A DNA stretch of 64,000 nt from Fuerstiella sp. (GTDB lineage Bacteria; Planctomycetota; Planctomycetia; Planctomycetales; Planctomycetaceae). The notes under the pieces are model-generated. The model did not search any database. It saw only the letters and a program-made list of their open reading frames with translations, and was not told the origin of the DNA. The position numbers were made by a program, and so were the translations under genes. The stretch's first letter is position 1, and each line of letters opens with the position of its first letter. Shown piece by piece: positions 27,631 through 36,649 of the stretch. The stretch covers positions 55,342 through 119,341 of the forward strand of contig JALHMY010000013.1 of NCBI GenBank assembly GCA_022843805.1. The letters are read 5' to 3'.

Positions 27631-29010
27631 TTATTGTTGTTGCTTTCTGGCTCGGCGCTGCTGTTTCTTTGTTTCGGCCGATTTTCGAGTCACTCCCTGA
27701 TGCGGAAGAGGTTCAGGCATATCGGCCAGAATGGATGCGAATCGAGCTCGGGCTGTCTGAACAGTCGCATCAGAGGAATTTGTTACTTCCTGAAAGGCTG
27801 AACCGTTTCGGTTGTCTCCGCAATCAAAAAAACGTTCTCCTTTGCCGCCTTTTTCGATCTCCAGGAGCCAGCGTGAATCTCTCAGAATGCGACCATCATC
27901 CAGATGGCTGTAGATCCAGTCGCGATGAGCCACCTTTTCGCCTCGCAGTACAGGGGCAAAACTGTTTCCGTCGAAAGGGCGATCTTTGGGAAGCTCGGCC
28001 CCGGAGTATTCCGCGAGAGTCGGCATAATATCGGTCAGATCTCCGAGTGCCGGGGAGACGACTCCAGGGCGCACACCGGGACCGACAACAATACAGGGGA
28101 CTCGAGCACCCAGTTCGGTCACAGTTCCCTTGCCGTCTCCTCCGGTGCCATTATCCCCGACAAAGATCACGAGAGTGTTCTGATCGAGTCCTTCGGACTT
28201 CAGACCGGCCATCAGCTGGCCCATGAGGTGATCGAGATATTCGACACTGGATTTCAGGCCAGCTTCCCAGCGTTCGCCCGGTTTTCCGGGAACGGGAGTT
28301 TCCACTCGGGGGCCATGTGTCAGTACAGAAGTGTAGTAGACGAAGAACGGGACTTCTTTATGTCGCCTGGCGAAATCAAGGACAAAGTCGTTGAACAGAT
28401 CCGGCCCGAAGTCATCCGGATTCGTCGGCAGATACTTACCGTTCTCGATGAGGCTCGGGTGCCAGTAACGAGACGTGTTTCCTCCATTCTCGTGGGCCGG
28501 ATGTTTGACGCCATCCGGAAGATTGTGGTCGTACGCCCACATGCGATATTCGTCAAATCCGCAGTCATAAATCAGAGTGGGAAGCTGACCGGAGAGCTGC
28601 CATTTTCCGGCCATTGCTGTCGCATAGCCCTTCGATTTTAACAGATCGGCATGCGTAAAATGGTTACTGATGCTGGCCTGCGGGGAGTCTGGCAGAGGTC
28701 GGAACGCCGGGTCCTGCATACCCAGAAAGCCGTTGTGAAAACCGTATTGTCCCGTCATCAGAGCGACACGCGTCGGAGTGCAGAGTGGCATGGCGTAGAA
28801 TGTTTCAAAACGCAGGCCACTGGCTGCCATCTGATCGAGATGAGGCGTTTTATGGCGGGTGCTGCCGTAACACGACAGTTCCTTTGCTCCCAGATCATCG
28901 GCCAGAATGAGAATAATGTTGGGTGGTCGTGTATCGCTGGCGTGTACCTGCGCTGGCAAAATTCCGGCCAGCCAGAGCAGGATCATGCACACCGGTGTTC
29001 GTTTTCCCAT
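27631..29010 (-). CDS. Secreted sulfatase
   Basis: A 459-residue sulfatase. The signal peptide is residues 1-24 (ILLWLAGILPAQVHA). PPNIILILADDLGAKELSCYG gives the metal Asp pair at 38-39, and CTPTRVALMTGQ holds the Cys at residue 77, with Thr rather than Ser as the fourth residue of the FGly motif (CxPTR, an accepted variant). GKWQLSG near residue 140 has Gln in place of the usual His of GKWHxG. FVGDNGTGG near residue 290 provides further metal ligands. The last 20 residues are basic and Gln-rich (KKQQRRARKQQQ). The gene lies upstream of the PSD1/DUF1501 pair, reading the same way with a 122-bp gap. Confidence 0.93.
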   Translation of the reverse strand: MGKRTPVCMILLWLAGILPAQVHASDTRPPNIILILADDLGAKELSCYGSTRHKTPHLDQMAASGLRFETFYAMPLCTPTRVALMTGQYGFHNGFLGMQDPAFRPLPDSPQASISNHFTHADLLKSKGYATAMAGKWQLSGQLPTLIYDCGFDEYRMWAYDHNLPDGVKHPAHENGGNTSRYWHPSLIENGKYLPTNPDDFGPDLFNDFVLDFARRHKEVPFFVYYTSVLTHGPRVETPVPGKPGERWEAGLKSSVEYLDHLMGQLMAGLKSEGLDQNTLVIFVGDNGTGGDGKGTVTELGARVPCIVVGPGVRPGVVSPALGDLTDIMPTLAEYSGAELPKDRPFDGNSFAPVLRGEKVAHRDWIYSHLDDGRILRDSRWLLEIEKGGKGERFFDCGDNRNGSAFQEVTNSSDATVQTARARFASILADMPEPLPHQGVTRKSAETKKQQRRARKQQQ

Positions 29011-29154
29011 GAAAATTCTCTCCAGTTATCTATTGGATCGACTTCGATGTATTGTTCACAGCATATTTGTCCAAAGGGAAGTCATCCATCAGGATTTCCT
29101 GGGGGATGGTGTCACGAGTGATGCGTTTTGGGAATTCGGAAGGGAATTTGAGAC

Positions 29155-29763
29155 ATGTTAGAGCCTGAAGGTTCGCCAAAATACTGGCCACCACTGGGAC
29201 TGCCCGTGGGGAGCGTGCGAGCGATTCTGACGCTTTTTATTGTGGCGGTGGTGACGGTCAATGTTGCACGCGGGCGTGATCTTGATTTGATCTGGACGGA
29301 GACTCTGCTGATTGCACTGGCTCATTATTTTACATCACGCAGATTTGTTGCATTACCGCCGGACGTTATGAAACGCATTCAGCAGGAAGGGATTTTGGAT
29401 CAGGAAGCTCATCCGCTGTATCTGCCTCGCCATAGTATTCGCTTTCTGCTGCTGGCGGCGTTTGTGGGCCTTGGGGTTTACCTGTATCGCGAACATCGGC
29501 TGATGGAGCCGCGTGCGGTGTCACTTCTGGGGATTGTGACCGCCTATGTGCTGGGTTCGATGGTTCGCGGATTCAGCAGCTGGTGGGGACGTCGAACATC
29601 ACGTCGTCCGTCTTCGATGTGGGGAGATATCAAGGCAATCATTGTTCTGCTGGCAGTGGCGATTGCCGGTCTGCCCGAGCTGCTGACGATGCCCGAATTT
29701 CTTCCCCCTGAAGCCCATCGAATCGCCCTGAGTCTGATGCTGTTCTACTTCGGGTCACGATAG
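29155..29763 (+). CDS. Hypothetical multi-pass membrane protein
   Basis: A 202-residue protein with about four to five hydrophobic helices: roughly 20-38, 95-112, 121-137, 158-176 and 185-200. Loops carry SRRFVALPPDVMKRIQQEG and a basic GRRTSRRPSS segment, consistent with a cytoplasmic face. No family is recognised and no catalytic motif is seen. The gene is divergent from the sulfatase at 29010, with 144 bp between start codons, and is followed by repeat-rich intergenic DNA rather than by an operon partner. Confidence 0.75.
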   Translation: MLEPEGSPKYWPPLGLPVGSVRAILTLFIVAVVTVNVARGRDLDLIWTETLLIALAHYFTSRRFVALPPDVMKRIQQEGILDQEAHPLYLPRHSIRFLLLAAFVGLGVYLYREHRLMEPRAVSLLGIVTAYVLGSMVRGFSSWWGRRTSRRPSSMWGDIKAIIVLLAVAIAGLPELLTMPEFLPPEAHRIALSLMLFYFGSR

Positions 29764-29791
29764 ATGTGCTGATCGCGGTCACCAAAGTAGC

Positions 29792-29810
29792 CGTCACTCT
29801 CCGAGTGACG
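29792..29810. repeat. Short perfect hairpin CGTCACTC-TCC-GAGTGACG
   Basis: Two 8-nt arms around a TCC loop, 29 bp after the membrane-protein stop. It may be a transcription end signal for that gene, but no T-run follows, so a small interspersed palindrome is as likely. Confidence 0.85.
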
Positions 29811-30309
29811 CATTGCGATTCCCTGTCACCCGTGGCGTCGATTTCCTGTTCAAGCCAACTTACTGGTGCCGAAGAAGTTGAAAATCGAAAACCCCAGGTC
29901 TAATAGAGCGGACACGGTACTGCGATGCGAGTTCATCGATTCCGCTCCAGCAGAAGCTCTTGCTGCCGCAGAGAAAGAAGTTCTTCGCCATCGAAGAAAA
30001 CACCAAATCACAAGGTGCCATGCACCTGAATCGGGCTTCGCCAGACTTCGCGACCTTTAGATGTCGCCCATGGCATTCATGGAGCCGCGACTTCTGAGAC
30101 CTGGGGATTCCTGGTGCCAGGCACGCAATCAGGTGTGGGTGGATCTGGTCAGGAATTTCCGCAAACGATTTCGCGCAGAAGCCTTGCTGTCAGCGTCGGT
30201 TCAGGTGTTCTGTTGGCTCCGACTGTCTCGCTGATCCGCACAGGCTTCGATTTCCTGACCGAGATGTTCGGAAGATCGGGGGCTGACGACTGCCGCCGGA
30301 CGCCCCCAA

Positions 30310-30353
30310 GTCAGCCTGGAAAGGCTGACGTACGTCCGGCTTTCCAGCCGGAC
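30310..30353. repeat. Paired hairpins (REP-pair-like)
   Basis: Two adjacent 20-nt hairpins, GTCAGCCTGGAAAGGCTGAC at 30310-30329 and GTCCGGCTTTCCAGCCGGAC at 30334-30353, separated by four bases. Read in reverse complement, the first is related to the second (TTTCCA at the tip in both), so this is an inverted pair of the same motif. Confidence 0.9.
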
Positions 30354-30483
30354 TTTGCATCTTCCGCCATCAGAAACCGGCATGTCGCTCCTTCCCTGAT
30401 GCCAATGGCCCCAATGGCGTGGACTTAAGCTTTTTTGATGGGGGGGATGTCTTGTGAACGGCAAGGCGTTCGCCCAATCGCAG

Positions 30484-32460
30484 TCAGTCATGACGGCGAG
30501 TTACCGTTGCTGGAAGGCGCGGGGAAATACGCGTTTGTCTGCTTTGCCAGCTTTGCATCAGAATGGAGAATTCCGGATGTGATTTCAGCGGTGCAAGGTC
30601 CGGATCATCGTCTGACGGAGGTGGCTCTTCGGACTGTTTTCCCGCAAGTCGAATCAATCGGATTGCAGCGTCGGAATATAGTTCCGCGAGTCCGGGATCT
30701 GATTCTGCCACTTTCGCACAGATGCCATAAAGACGAATACAGTCGGAAAGGTTTTCGGTGTCCAGCAGGATCCGGTCTTCAAGATCCTGTGCTTTTTGCC
30801 ACGCAGCCTTCACATCTCCTGATCGAGCCATGCAGTGAGCCAGCTGCAGCTGATATCGTGGGGTGTTTTGGCCTGGCTTGCCGGAAGTATCGCGATCGGC
30901 TTCAATCATGTCCTGCCAGAAGGCGACGAGTGCGGTTGTGATCGCTTTTCGCAGAAGTTGTGAGTCCGCGGGTTCTTTGGTTGGATCCGTGTAGAGTTTT
31001 GTGAGGACCATTCTGACAAGTTTTGAGGCTGCCTGTTCAAACAGGAAGTACTGCTGACGCTGGAACTGGTCAACCCGAAAGGTTTGGGTTAGACGACTGA
31101 TATATGCTTCTTTTTGGCGGAGTTCAGTGCGGACTCGCTGTTCGGAGATATTGGCCTGAACCAGAGCCCATGCCGTTCCCGCCAGCCCTGTCAGGAGTGA
31201 GGCGAATATCACAGCGACAACGGAAAGAGCCACTCGATGACGTCTGGCCAGTTTTCTCAGGCGGTAAGCAGGCGAAGGGGGGCAGGCCAGAACCGCATCA
31301 TTGCTCAGATATCGACTGATGTCATCGGCCAGCGCAAGAGCCGACTGATAGCGACGATCACGTTCCTTTTCGATCGCTTTCATGACGATCCAGTCGAGTT
31401 CGCCGCTGACAAGGCCACTCAGATTTTTTTCCTCACTCCGACGATTGGCGGCAATTTTAGGCAGCAGTGTGCTGCTGCTCAGTCGGGCACTTGGACGCGG
31501 AGGCTCCTCATTTCGAATGATTCGCAGCATTTCATCAATTGCCGCCGAGTGAAGTCGTTTTCTGTCGAAAGGCGTCTCCCCTGCGAGCAGTTCATACAGC
31601 AGCACGCCGAGCGAATAGATGTCACTGCGGGTATCAACATCAAGCTGATTAAAAGTTGCCTGTTCGGGACTCATGTAGTCGATCGTGCCCACAATTTGCC
31701 CGAACTGCGTATACATCGTACGTTCGGTCAGTTTCTGACCAATGGCTTTAGCCAGCCCGAAATCGATGATCTTCGGCACGGGGCTCGAATCAAACTGGGC
31801 AACCAGAACATTCGAAGGTTTGAGATCGCGATGAATGATTCCTTTCTGATGGGCATGCTGAGCCGCACGACACACGGGCAGGAAGAGTTCCAGTCGCTCC
31901 GTGAGAGAAAGTTGCCGGTCATCGCAATAGGTTGTAATCGGAACCCCCTTGACGAGCTCCATGACAAAATATGGCCTTCCCAGACGATCAGTACCGGCGT
32001 CAAGAACTTTAGCGATATTCGGATGATCCATCATCGCGAGTGCCTGTCGTTCGGCTTCGAAGCGAGCGAGGATTTCTCTGGAAGCCATTCCGGGTTTGAT
32101 GATCTTCAGCGCAACACGTCTGGCCACCGGCTTCGTCTGCTCTGCCATGTAGACGAGACCCATTCCGCCTTCGCCGATTTTCTGTAGCAGCTTGTAATTG
32201 CCGATCACGGACTGGTCTGTCGTTTCGTCCTGCGGACTCAGCCTGCTGTCGATGCTGTCAGCTGGCGCCGACTGAATGGCAGTTTCCTCGGCGACGATTT
32301 TTTCGCGGTATTCCTGCTGCAGTTTGCGAAGGTCGGCAACCAGAGCATCATTCCCGGGCAATTTGCGTTCCTGCAGGAATTGTTCCGCGGAGAGTCGACC
32401 ACCATTTTGAAGGTGGCGTTCGTATTCATCGCAGTGAGCATCGATTTGTTCGATATTCAT
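30484..32460 (-). CDS. Ser/Thr protein kinase (PknB-like)
   Basis: A 658-residue kinase. An N-terminal helical segment of about 80 residues (with AEQFLQERK, a common planctomycete kinase leader) precedes the catalytic domain: glycine loop GEGGMG at 96-101, VALKIIK with Lys119, HRDLKPSN with HRD at 210-212, DFGLA at 233-237 and SPEQA for the activation segment. All key residues are present, so it should be active. A transmembrane helix (LSVVAVIFASLLTGLAGTAW) at about 410-430 is followed by a roughly 220-residue extracytoplasmic or tetratricopeptide-like region. It is the last gene of a cluster with a lipoprotein, DUF1559 protein, an XRE-SnoaL protein and an ECF sigma factor, a typical planctomycete signalling neighbourhood. 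Confidence 0.93.
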   Translation of the reverse strand: MNIEQIDAHCDEYERHLQNGGRLSAEQFLQERKLPGNDALVADLRKLQQEYREKIVAEETAIQSAPADSIDSRLSPQDETTDQSVIGNYKLLQKIGEGGMGLVYMAEQTKPVARRVALKIIKPGMASREILARFEAERQALAMMDHPNIAKVLDAGTDRLGRPYFVMELVKGVPITTYCDDRQLSLTERLELFLPVCRAAQHAHQKGIIHRDLKPSNVLVAQFDSSPVPKIIDFGLAKAIGQKLTERTMYTQFGQIVGTIDYMSPEQATFNQLDVDTRSDIYSLGVLLYELLAGETPFDRKRLHSAAIDEMLRIIRNEEPPRPSARLSSSTLLPKIAANRRSEEKNLSGLVSGELDWIVMKAIEKERDRRYQSALALADDISRYLSNDAVLACPPSPAYRLRKLARRHRVALSVVAVIFASLLTGLAGTAWALVQANISEQRVRTELRQKEAYISRLTQTFRVDQFQRQQYFLFEQAASKLVRMVLTKLYTDPTKEPADSQLLRKAITTALVAFWQDMIEADRDTSGKPGQNTPRYQLQLAHCMARSGDVKAAWQKAQDLEDRILLDTENLSDCIRLYGICAKVAESDPGLAELYSDAAIRLIRLAGKQSEEPPPSDDDPDLAPLKSHPEFSILMQSWQSRQTRISPRLPATVTRRHD

Positions 32461-32556
32461 TTTTCACCTCTGCAAGGTGAACAGGAAGATTTCTCGTGCA
32501 TGTGAGCGACCCTGTCTGCCCCCAATATTGACGAAACGATTTCTCCCGGTGAGTGA

Positions 32557-32736
32557 TCATGGGGTCGTGCTGACAGGTTTTCCGCCTGGCTTTGGAAGAA
32601 CTTTGTCAGGGGGTGATTTCCGGTTTTCCTGACGATTACAGCCGCTGACGGCGGTGCTCAGAAAGATTATAAGCAGGGCGCTGACGACGATTCGAAAACA
32701 TCGCCGGAGCTGATCCGACAAGTTACAGCTCTCCAT
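32557..32736 (-). CDS. Small lipoprotein following DUF1559
   Basis: A 59-residue protein from ATG 32736, with GGGGAG 7 nt upstream. The start lies 14 bp inside the DUF1559 gene, so the two overlap in different frames. A hydrophobic run (IVVSALLIIFLSTAVSGC) ends in the lipobox VSGC; the mature part is short, basic and Pro/Lys-rich. Small lipoproteins of this type commonly follow DUF1559 genes in planctomycetes, where their role is unknown. The longer in-frame stretch upstream, running antiparallel to no known domain, is taken as non-coding. Confidence is limited by its size. Confidence 0.75.
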   Translation of the reverse strand: MESCNLSDQLRRCFRIVVSALLIIFLSTAVSGCNRQENRKSPPDKVLPKPGGKPVSTTP

Positions 32737-33700
32737 GAGTGATCTCCCCGCTCCTGCAGGTTCCATGTGCACGAAAGACTCCCCGATCAATGCTGTAACT
32801 GGCAAACCGAACACTTCCATCAGCAAAGAGCATGTAACTTCCCCCTGGATGGGCTGACCAGAAGTGCCACGTATCCCGATCAGTTCCGTAACCATCGTCT
32901 TCAAAGCTGAAGCTGCCATCCTGATACCACGACTGAAGGCCGGCAGGCGAGCATACACCATTTACAGCAATCCGTTCCTCTGTGCCGAGAACGACGTCAA
33001 TGGCGCCGAAATAGGGATATGGTCCCGCGCCGGCAAACCACCAGCCCCAGTAGCGGTCATAGTCCTGAGGGCGTTCGCCCACAAGAAATGTGTTGGACGT
33101 CCCGTCAGCAATGTCTCCGAATTTTGTTTTGGAATTGACGTGCAGAATTCCATCAAAATCAAACTGGGTTGTTCCGCTGACACCCAGATAGTTCGTGTGC
33201 GTAAAAGCGACATCTGGTGGAATCGTGATGACCAGAGCAGGATTACCTCCGGGGATGCTGGGACACTGGAAAACGGTCATTCGCTGTTCGTTGATAAATC
33301 CCCCTCCTGTGAGTCCGGCCGAGGGATTCATGAAAGCCCATTCGTCAAAACGAATCTGATTGTAGAGAGTGCTTTGTTCGACGTATGGGAGGATGCGCGA
33401 CATCCAGCTGAACCAGTAATCCTTGTTATAGGGACGAGGCAGTCCAGGATAATTGTCTGAGACCGAAAGCGGATCGTGAGAATGTGCTGCGGGAAAATGG
33501 CCGTATGTATCGGCGAAGTTGTGCAGGCCAAGTCCGATTTGTTTCAGGTTGTTCTCACACTGTATACGACGGGCAGCTTCCCGGGCATTTTGAACAGCTG
33601 GCACAAGAAGCGAAACAAGCACTGCGATGACGGCGATGACCACCAGCAGCTCGATCAGGGTAAAACCGGTGCGCTTCGGTGCTGTGCAGAACGTTTTCAT
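32723..33700 (-). CDS. DUF1559 protein with type IV prepilin leader
   Basis: A 325-residue protein starting with a prepilin-like N-terminus: G12 then FTLIELLVVIAVIAVLVSLL, with Glu at position +5, and so expected to be cut by a prepilin peptidase. The DUF1559 body includes RIQCENNLKQIGLGLHNF and ends with HPGGSYMLFADGSVRF, the H-x9-DG type C-terminal signature. Such proteins occur in dozens of copies per planctomycete genome and are taken as pseudopilin-like or surface proteins of a type II secretion or pilus-like system. Its stop lies within the small lipoprotein gene. No other pilin genes are nearby. Start is the ATG at 33700. Confidence 0.93.
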   Translation of the reverse strand: MKTFCTAPKRTGFTLIELLVVIAVIAVLVSLLVPAVQNAREAARRIQCENNLKQIGLGLHNFADTYGHFPAAHSHDPLSVSDNYPGLPRPYNKDYWFSWMSRILPYVEQSTLYNQIRFDEWAFMNPSAGLTGGGFINEQRMTVFQCPSIPGGNPALVITIPPDVAFTHTNYLGVSGTTQFDFDGILHVNSKTKFGDIADGTSNTFLVGERPQDYDRYWGWWFAGAGPYPYFGAIDVVLGTEERIAVNGVCSPAGLQSWYQDGSFSFEDDGYGTDRDTWHFWSAHPGGSYMLFADGSVRFASYSIDRGVFRAHGTCRSGEITHGEL

Positions 33701-33916
33701 CAGATGTTTCCGAGATGCTTTCAGTTCACAGGGTGACGAGTTAAGTGGCTGATAAATTTGAAGTTATCGGATCATTCGTGTCTGCCATGACTGAATACAA
33801 TCCCTTTAACTTTGGTGGAGCGGCGGAGGCGTGTACAGGGAAGTTACAGGGAAGTTTTCAGATACTTTGCCGTTTCCGGTGATCATGAATTTTACTGCTG
33901 CGAAAGTTCGCCATTC

Positions 33917-34567
33917 TTAAGGATAGAGTTGTATCAGTCGGGCGAATTCAAGTGTGTCGTATTCCACCTGATGATCCACGATCAGTTCCGCCTTGAATTT
34001 AAAGATATGAATGCAGGCCAGAGGTGTGAGCTGGCCATCAGGCAGACAGAACGACTTTTTTCCGTTCAGAATTACGGCATCATCACAAACGAAAAGGCTG
34101 AAATCCTGAGTACAAATGGGCGCTGTATTGCAGGATGACCAGGCGGTCAGATTTGCCGTGCGAATCTGGCTCTTTCCGCGGAAGGTTCCACCTGTTGGCA
34201 AACTGGGACCACCTGGAAGGCGAAGAATGGCTTCTTCATCATACAGCGTCAGGAGTGCCTCGATATCCTGATCGTCCCAGGCCTGATGCCACTGCATGAC
34301 GGATTCGCGACGTTTCAGTTCAGAGATGTTTTCGGCGTTTGTCGGTATGATCAGATGCAGCAGGCTGGTCTTTAGTCCATAGGCCACACGTGTGAGAGTT
34401 CCGAGGTCCAGTCGTTTCCCCTGTTCTGCCTTACGAATCGTCTTAACATCAACATCCGCCAGTTTTGCCAGCTGTTCCTGAGTCAGACCGAGTTTAAGTC
34501 GTGTAGCCTGAACATTCTCTCCGTTTGCCAATGCTCCTCGCATATTTCTGGCTTTGCCGGATTTCAT
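33917..34567 (-). CDS. XRE-family HTH regulator fused to a SnoaL-like domain
   Basis: A 216-residue protein from ATG 34567; a GTG at 34657 would add 30 residues, and the ribosome-site evidence is weak for both. An N-terminal helix-turn-helix of the Cro/CI type (KLGLTQEQLAKLADVDVKTI) covers about 22-62. A linker precedes a SnoaL/ketosteroid-isomerase-like domain, QWHQAWDDQDIEALLTLYDE through GGTFRGKSQI near residues 95-150, which usually binds a small hydrophobic ligand. The pattern suggests a ligand-sensing repressor, which is inference. It lies between DUF1559 (216 bp) and a divergent ECF sigma gene (134 bp between start codons). Confidence 0.85.
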   Translation of the reverse strand: MKSGKARNMRGALANGENVQATRLKLGLTQEQLAKLADVDVKTIRKAEQGKRLDLGTLTRVAYGLKTSLLHLIIPTNAENISELKRRESVMQWHQAWDDQDIEALLTLYDEEAILRLPGGPSLPTGGTFRGKSQIRTANLTAWSSCNTAPICTQDFSLFVCDDAVILNGKKSFCLPDGQLTPLACIHIFKFKAELIVDHQVEYDTLEFARLIQLYP

Positions 34568-34701
34568 GACATGTTCTGACTCAAATGTGTGATTAAACTG
34601 GGGGTCTGCCGAATTGAAACACGACAGGCAGCCGTTTGACCCTTCACGGATTTTCACCTTTTTTTCGACTGCATTGAAATAACCAACGAAATGAACTGAA
34701 A

Positions 34702-35319
34702 ATGTCTGACGGCAATAGCTCGCCGAGTGACGGCCATTCGGTCACCCGAATGATACAGGATCTGAAAGCGGAGAATTCCGAGGCTGCCGGCGCGATCTGG
34801 AATCGGTTCTTTTCCAAACTGCTGCCAATGGCACGAGCTCGACTGCGAGGGCTTGCGGATCGCAGCGTGGACGAAGAAGACCTGCTCGTTTCAGTCTTCG
34901 ATCGTTTCTTTGTGGCAGTCAGTGAGGACCGGTTCGCTCGACTCAACGATCGAGATGACCTGTGGCAGATTTTACTGATGCTGACGGATCACAGGGTGTC
35001 TGAGCAGTATCGTCATTCAAATGCTCAGAAGCGGGGAGGCGGACAGGTAATGACGCTCGACGCTGCCACAGCCTCAGAGCCCAGCTGGCGGGAAATTGCA
35101 GACGCGGAGCCATCGCCGGAATTCGTGGCTGCGTTTAATGAGAATCTGTCGAGGGCAATCGACAGGCTGCAGGAAGAGAAAACACGAAACGTGGCGATCA
35201 TGAAGCTCGAAGGGTTCGAGAATCGGGAAATCGCTGAACGGCTCGGAATTGGCCTCAGTTCCGTTGAACGCAAGATGCGAGTCATTCGGGAAAAGTGGCG
35301 GGATATCTGGGACGTCTGA
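34702..35319 (+). CDS. ECF-type sigma factor
   Basis: A 205-residue sigma-70 family protein of the planctomycete ECF type. Region 2 is the helix set around WNRFFSKLLPMARARLRG and DEEDLLVSVFDRFFVAV; region 4 is the C-terminal HTH, LEGFENREIAERLGIGL, at about 170-190. No anti-sigma factor gene is adjacent. Kinase-linked ECF factors are often partnered with PknB-like kinases, and the kinase at 30484 is within 2.5 kb on the opposite strand. No ribosome site is obvious before the ATG, hinting at leaderless or weak translation. Confidence 0.88.
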   Translation: MSDGNSSPSDGHSVTRMIQDLKAENSEAAGAIWNRFFSKLLPMARARLRGLADRSVDEEDLLVSVFDRFFVAVSEDRFARLNDRDDLWQILLMLTDHRVSEQYRHSNAQKRGGGQVMTLDAATASEPSWREIADAEPSPEFVAAFNENLSRAIDRLQEEKTRNVAIMKLEGFENREIAERLGIGLSSVERKMRVIREKWRDIWDV

Positions 35320-35441
35320 CGCTTTTCCTTTCCGGGCTTGCTGTCGTTCTCGCATATCGCCGCGTCATACATTAACGTAGAGCCGCCCCGGAGTCGGGTG
35401 ACGGAAAAGTCAAACTCTGCTGAACTCAGGAACCTGTGACG

Positions 35442-36593
35442 ATGCACTCATTCTACTTTAAAGAACTCAACGCTTACTTTGAACCCGGCCGCGCGAGGCT
35501 GGATATCGGCTGCGGACGACAGGTGAGTCTGATCGCCGGAGTTGAAACGGGGCAGCTGGCGGGATCTCTGCAGACACTGGAGAATGTCGCGGCATACGCG
35601 ACCGGCAGTGGTGCTCGTTCCATGATGATTTCCAACTATTTGCTGCATGGACCGGGTCATGGAGACAATGGTCGGATCGTATTCCGGGATCCAGCTGAGA
35701 TACGGCAGGTTTTGTCAGCGGCCGGAATCATTGCTCCCACCATCAGCGCTCATTGTGCCGCTTATGCTCACCTGAGTGCTCACTGGGGGCTGGAGTATGC
35801 GGAGAAATTCGTGCCGGCGGCGGTACTGGCCAAAGGAGCCCAATATGTGGAAGACTGGTCCGAACAATACCTCCTTGGTCTGCTGGAAACCGGGACGGCA
35901 GCAGGCATTCATATCTTCGGCTGGTTTTGGGGTCTTTGGGGACATCCGGTCCTTCACAGCGGGTATCCGTGGGTATTCGGCTGGGATGGAATGATGGCTG
36001 CCGGGCTTGAACGGTTTCGCACCCGGACGGCTCAGATTCGGGAACGGGCCAATCAGCTGGGTGCGTATCTGGCTCATGAAATCCATCCGGGCACGGGGGC
36101 GATTTGTGCTCGCGATTTCGGTCTGCTGCTGATGGCGGCGGACTATGACAAATCTCTGTGTGTCTGGGGTGATCCCAGTCACTGCTGGGCGGGAGAGAAC
36201 TGGACGCAGCGTTTCACCAGCCCGTTTGTAGCACCGCGGGTTATCGGCAGCCATGCCAAGAATTTTAAATATCTGCATGGTGCTTCCACGCTGATGATCA
36301 GCGAGGACTGGCCGCAGCGTGGTCACCAGTTCTGCGGTCATGGGGAAGGGGAAGTCAATCTGGAAAGTTATGCGAAGATGCTGCTGGCAATCGGAGTCGG
36401 CGACCGATTCTGCGCAATCAGCGGCGGTGACTTGATGCCGATGTACAGTGAGGCGGAAGACAGTATCCTGCCACTGACAGCTCCGGCACCGCATCTGCTC
36501 GGCGCCTGCAGCGCTGGTATCAAGTGGGTTAACGATCATCTGACGGGAATGTCAATGACTTCGGCCACATTCACTGATGGTATGGCCGGGTAG
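35442..36593 (+). CDS. Sugar phosphate isomerase/epimerase-like TIM barrel protein
   Basis: A 383-residue protein from ATG 35442 (an in-frame GTG at 35436 is an alternative; AGGA suits either). The metal-binding pattern of the AP endonuclease 2/xylose isomerase-like family is visible: HEIHP near residue 210, GDPSHCW near residue 243, a His in SHAKNFKYLHG near 275, and GHGEGEVN near residue 305. It contains several Trp/Gly-rich loops. The family isomerises or epimerises sugars or sugar phosphates with a divalent metal. A sulfatase and an MFS transporter follow on the same strand, so a sugar-catabolic role is plausible. Confidence 0.8.
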   Translation: MHSFYFKELNAYFEPGRARLDIGCGRQVSLIAGVETGQLAGSLQTLENVAAYATGSGARSMMISNYLLHGPGHGDNGRIVFRDPAEIRQVLSAAGIIAPTISAHCAAYAHLSAHWGLEYAEKFVPAAVLAKGAQYVEDWSEQYLLGLLETGTAAGIHIFGWFWGLWGHPVLHSGYPWVFGWDGMMAAGLERFRTRTAQIRERANQLGAYLAHEIHPGTGAICARDFGLLLMAADYDKSLCVWGDPSHCWAGENWTQRFTSPFVAPRVIGSHAKNFKYLHGASTLMISEDWPQRGHQFCGHGEGEVNLESYAKMLLAIGVGDRFCAISGGDLMPMYSEAEDSILPLTAPAPHLLGACSAGIKWVNDHLTGMSMTSATFTDGMAG

Positions 36594-36649
36594 TCAGCAG
36601 CCTGTTGATAAAGCGTCTTCTTCCTGAAACTTGTCAGAAAGTCCCGGAA

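Larger units (their letters stand above)
29764..30483. other. Intergenic region with hairpins; no gene called
   Basis: About 720 bp between the membrane protein (plus) and the convergent end of the Ser/Thr kinase (minus). Short frames at 29866-30060 and 30114-30428 have GTG starts, no ribosome site and no recognisable family. The region may hold decayed gene remnants. Structured elements are the hairpins at 29792-29810 and 30310-30353. Confidence 0.6.

Noticed and set aside
29866..30428. Two small plus-strand frames as genes
   Set aside because: They start with GTG, lack ribosome sites and have no family resemblance; perhaps degraded sequence but not callable.
31237..32187. 316-codon plus-strand open frame
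   Set aside because: Antisense to the kinase catalytic domain; its residue composition mirrors that gene.
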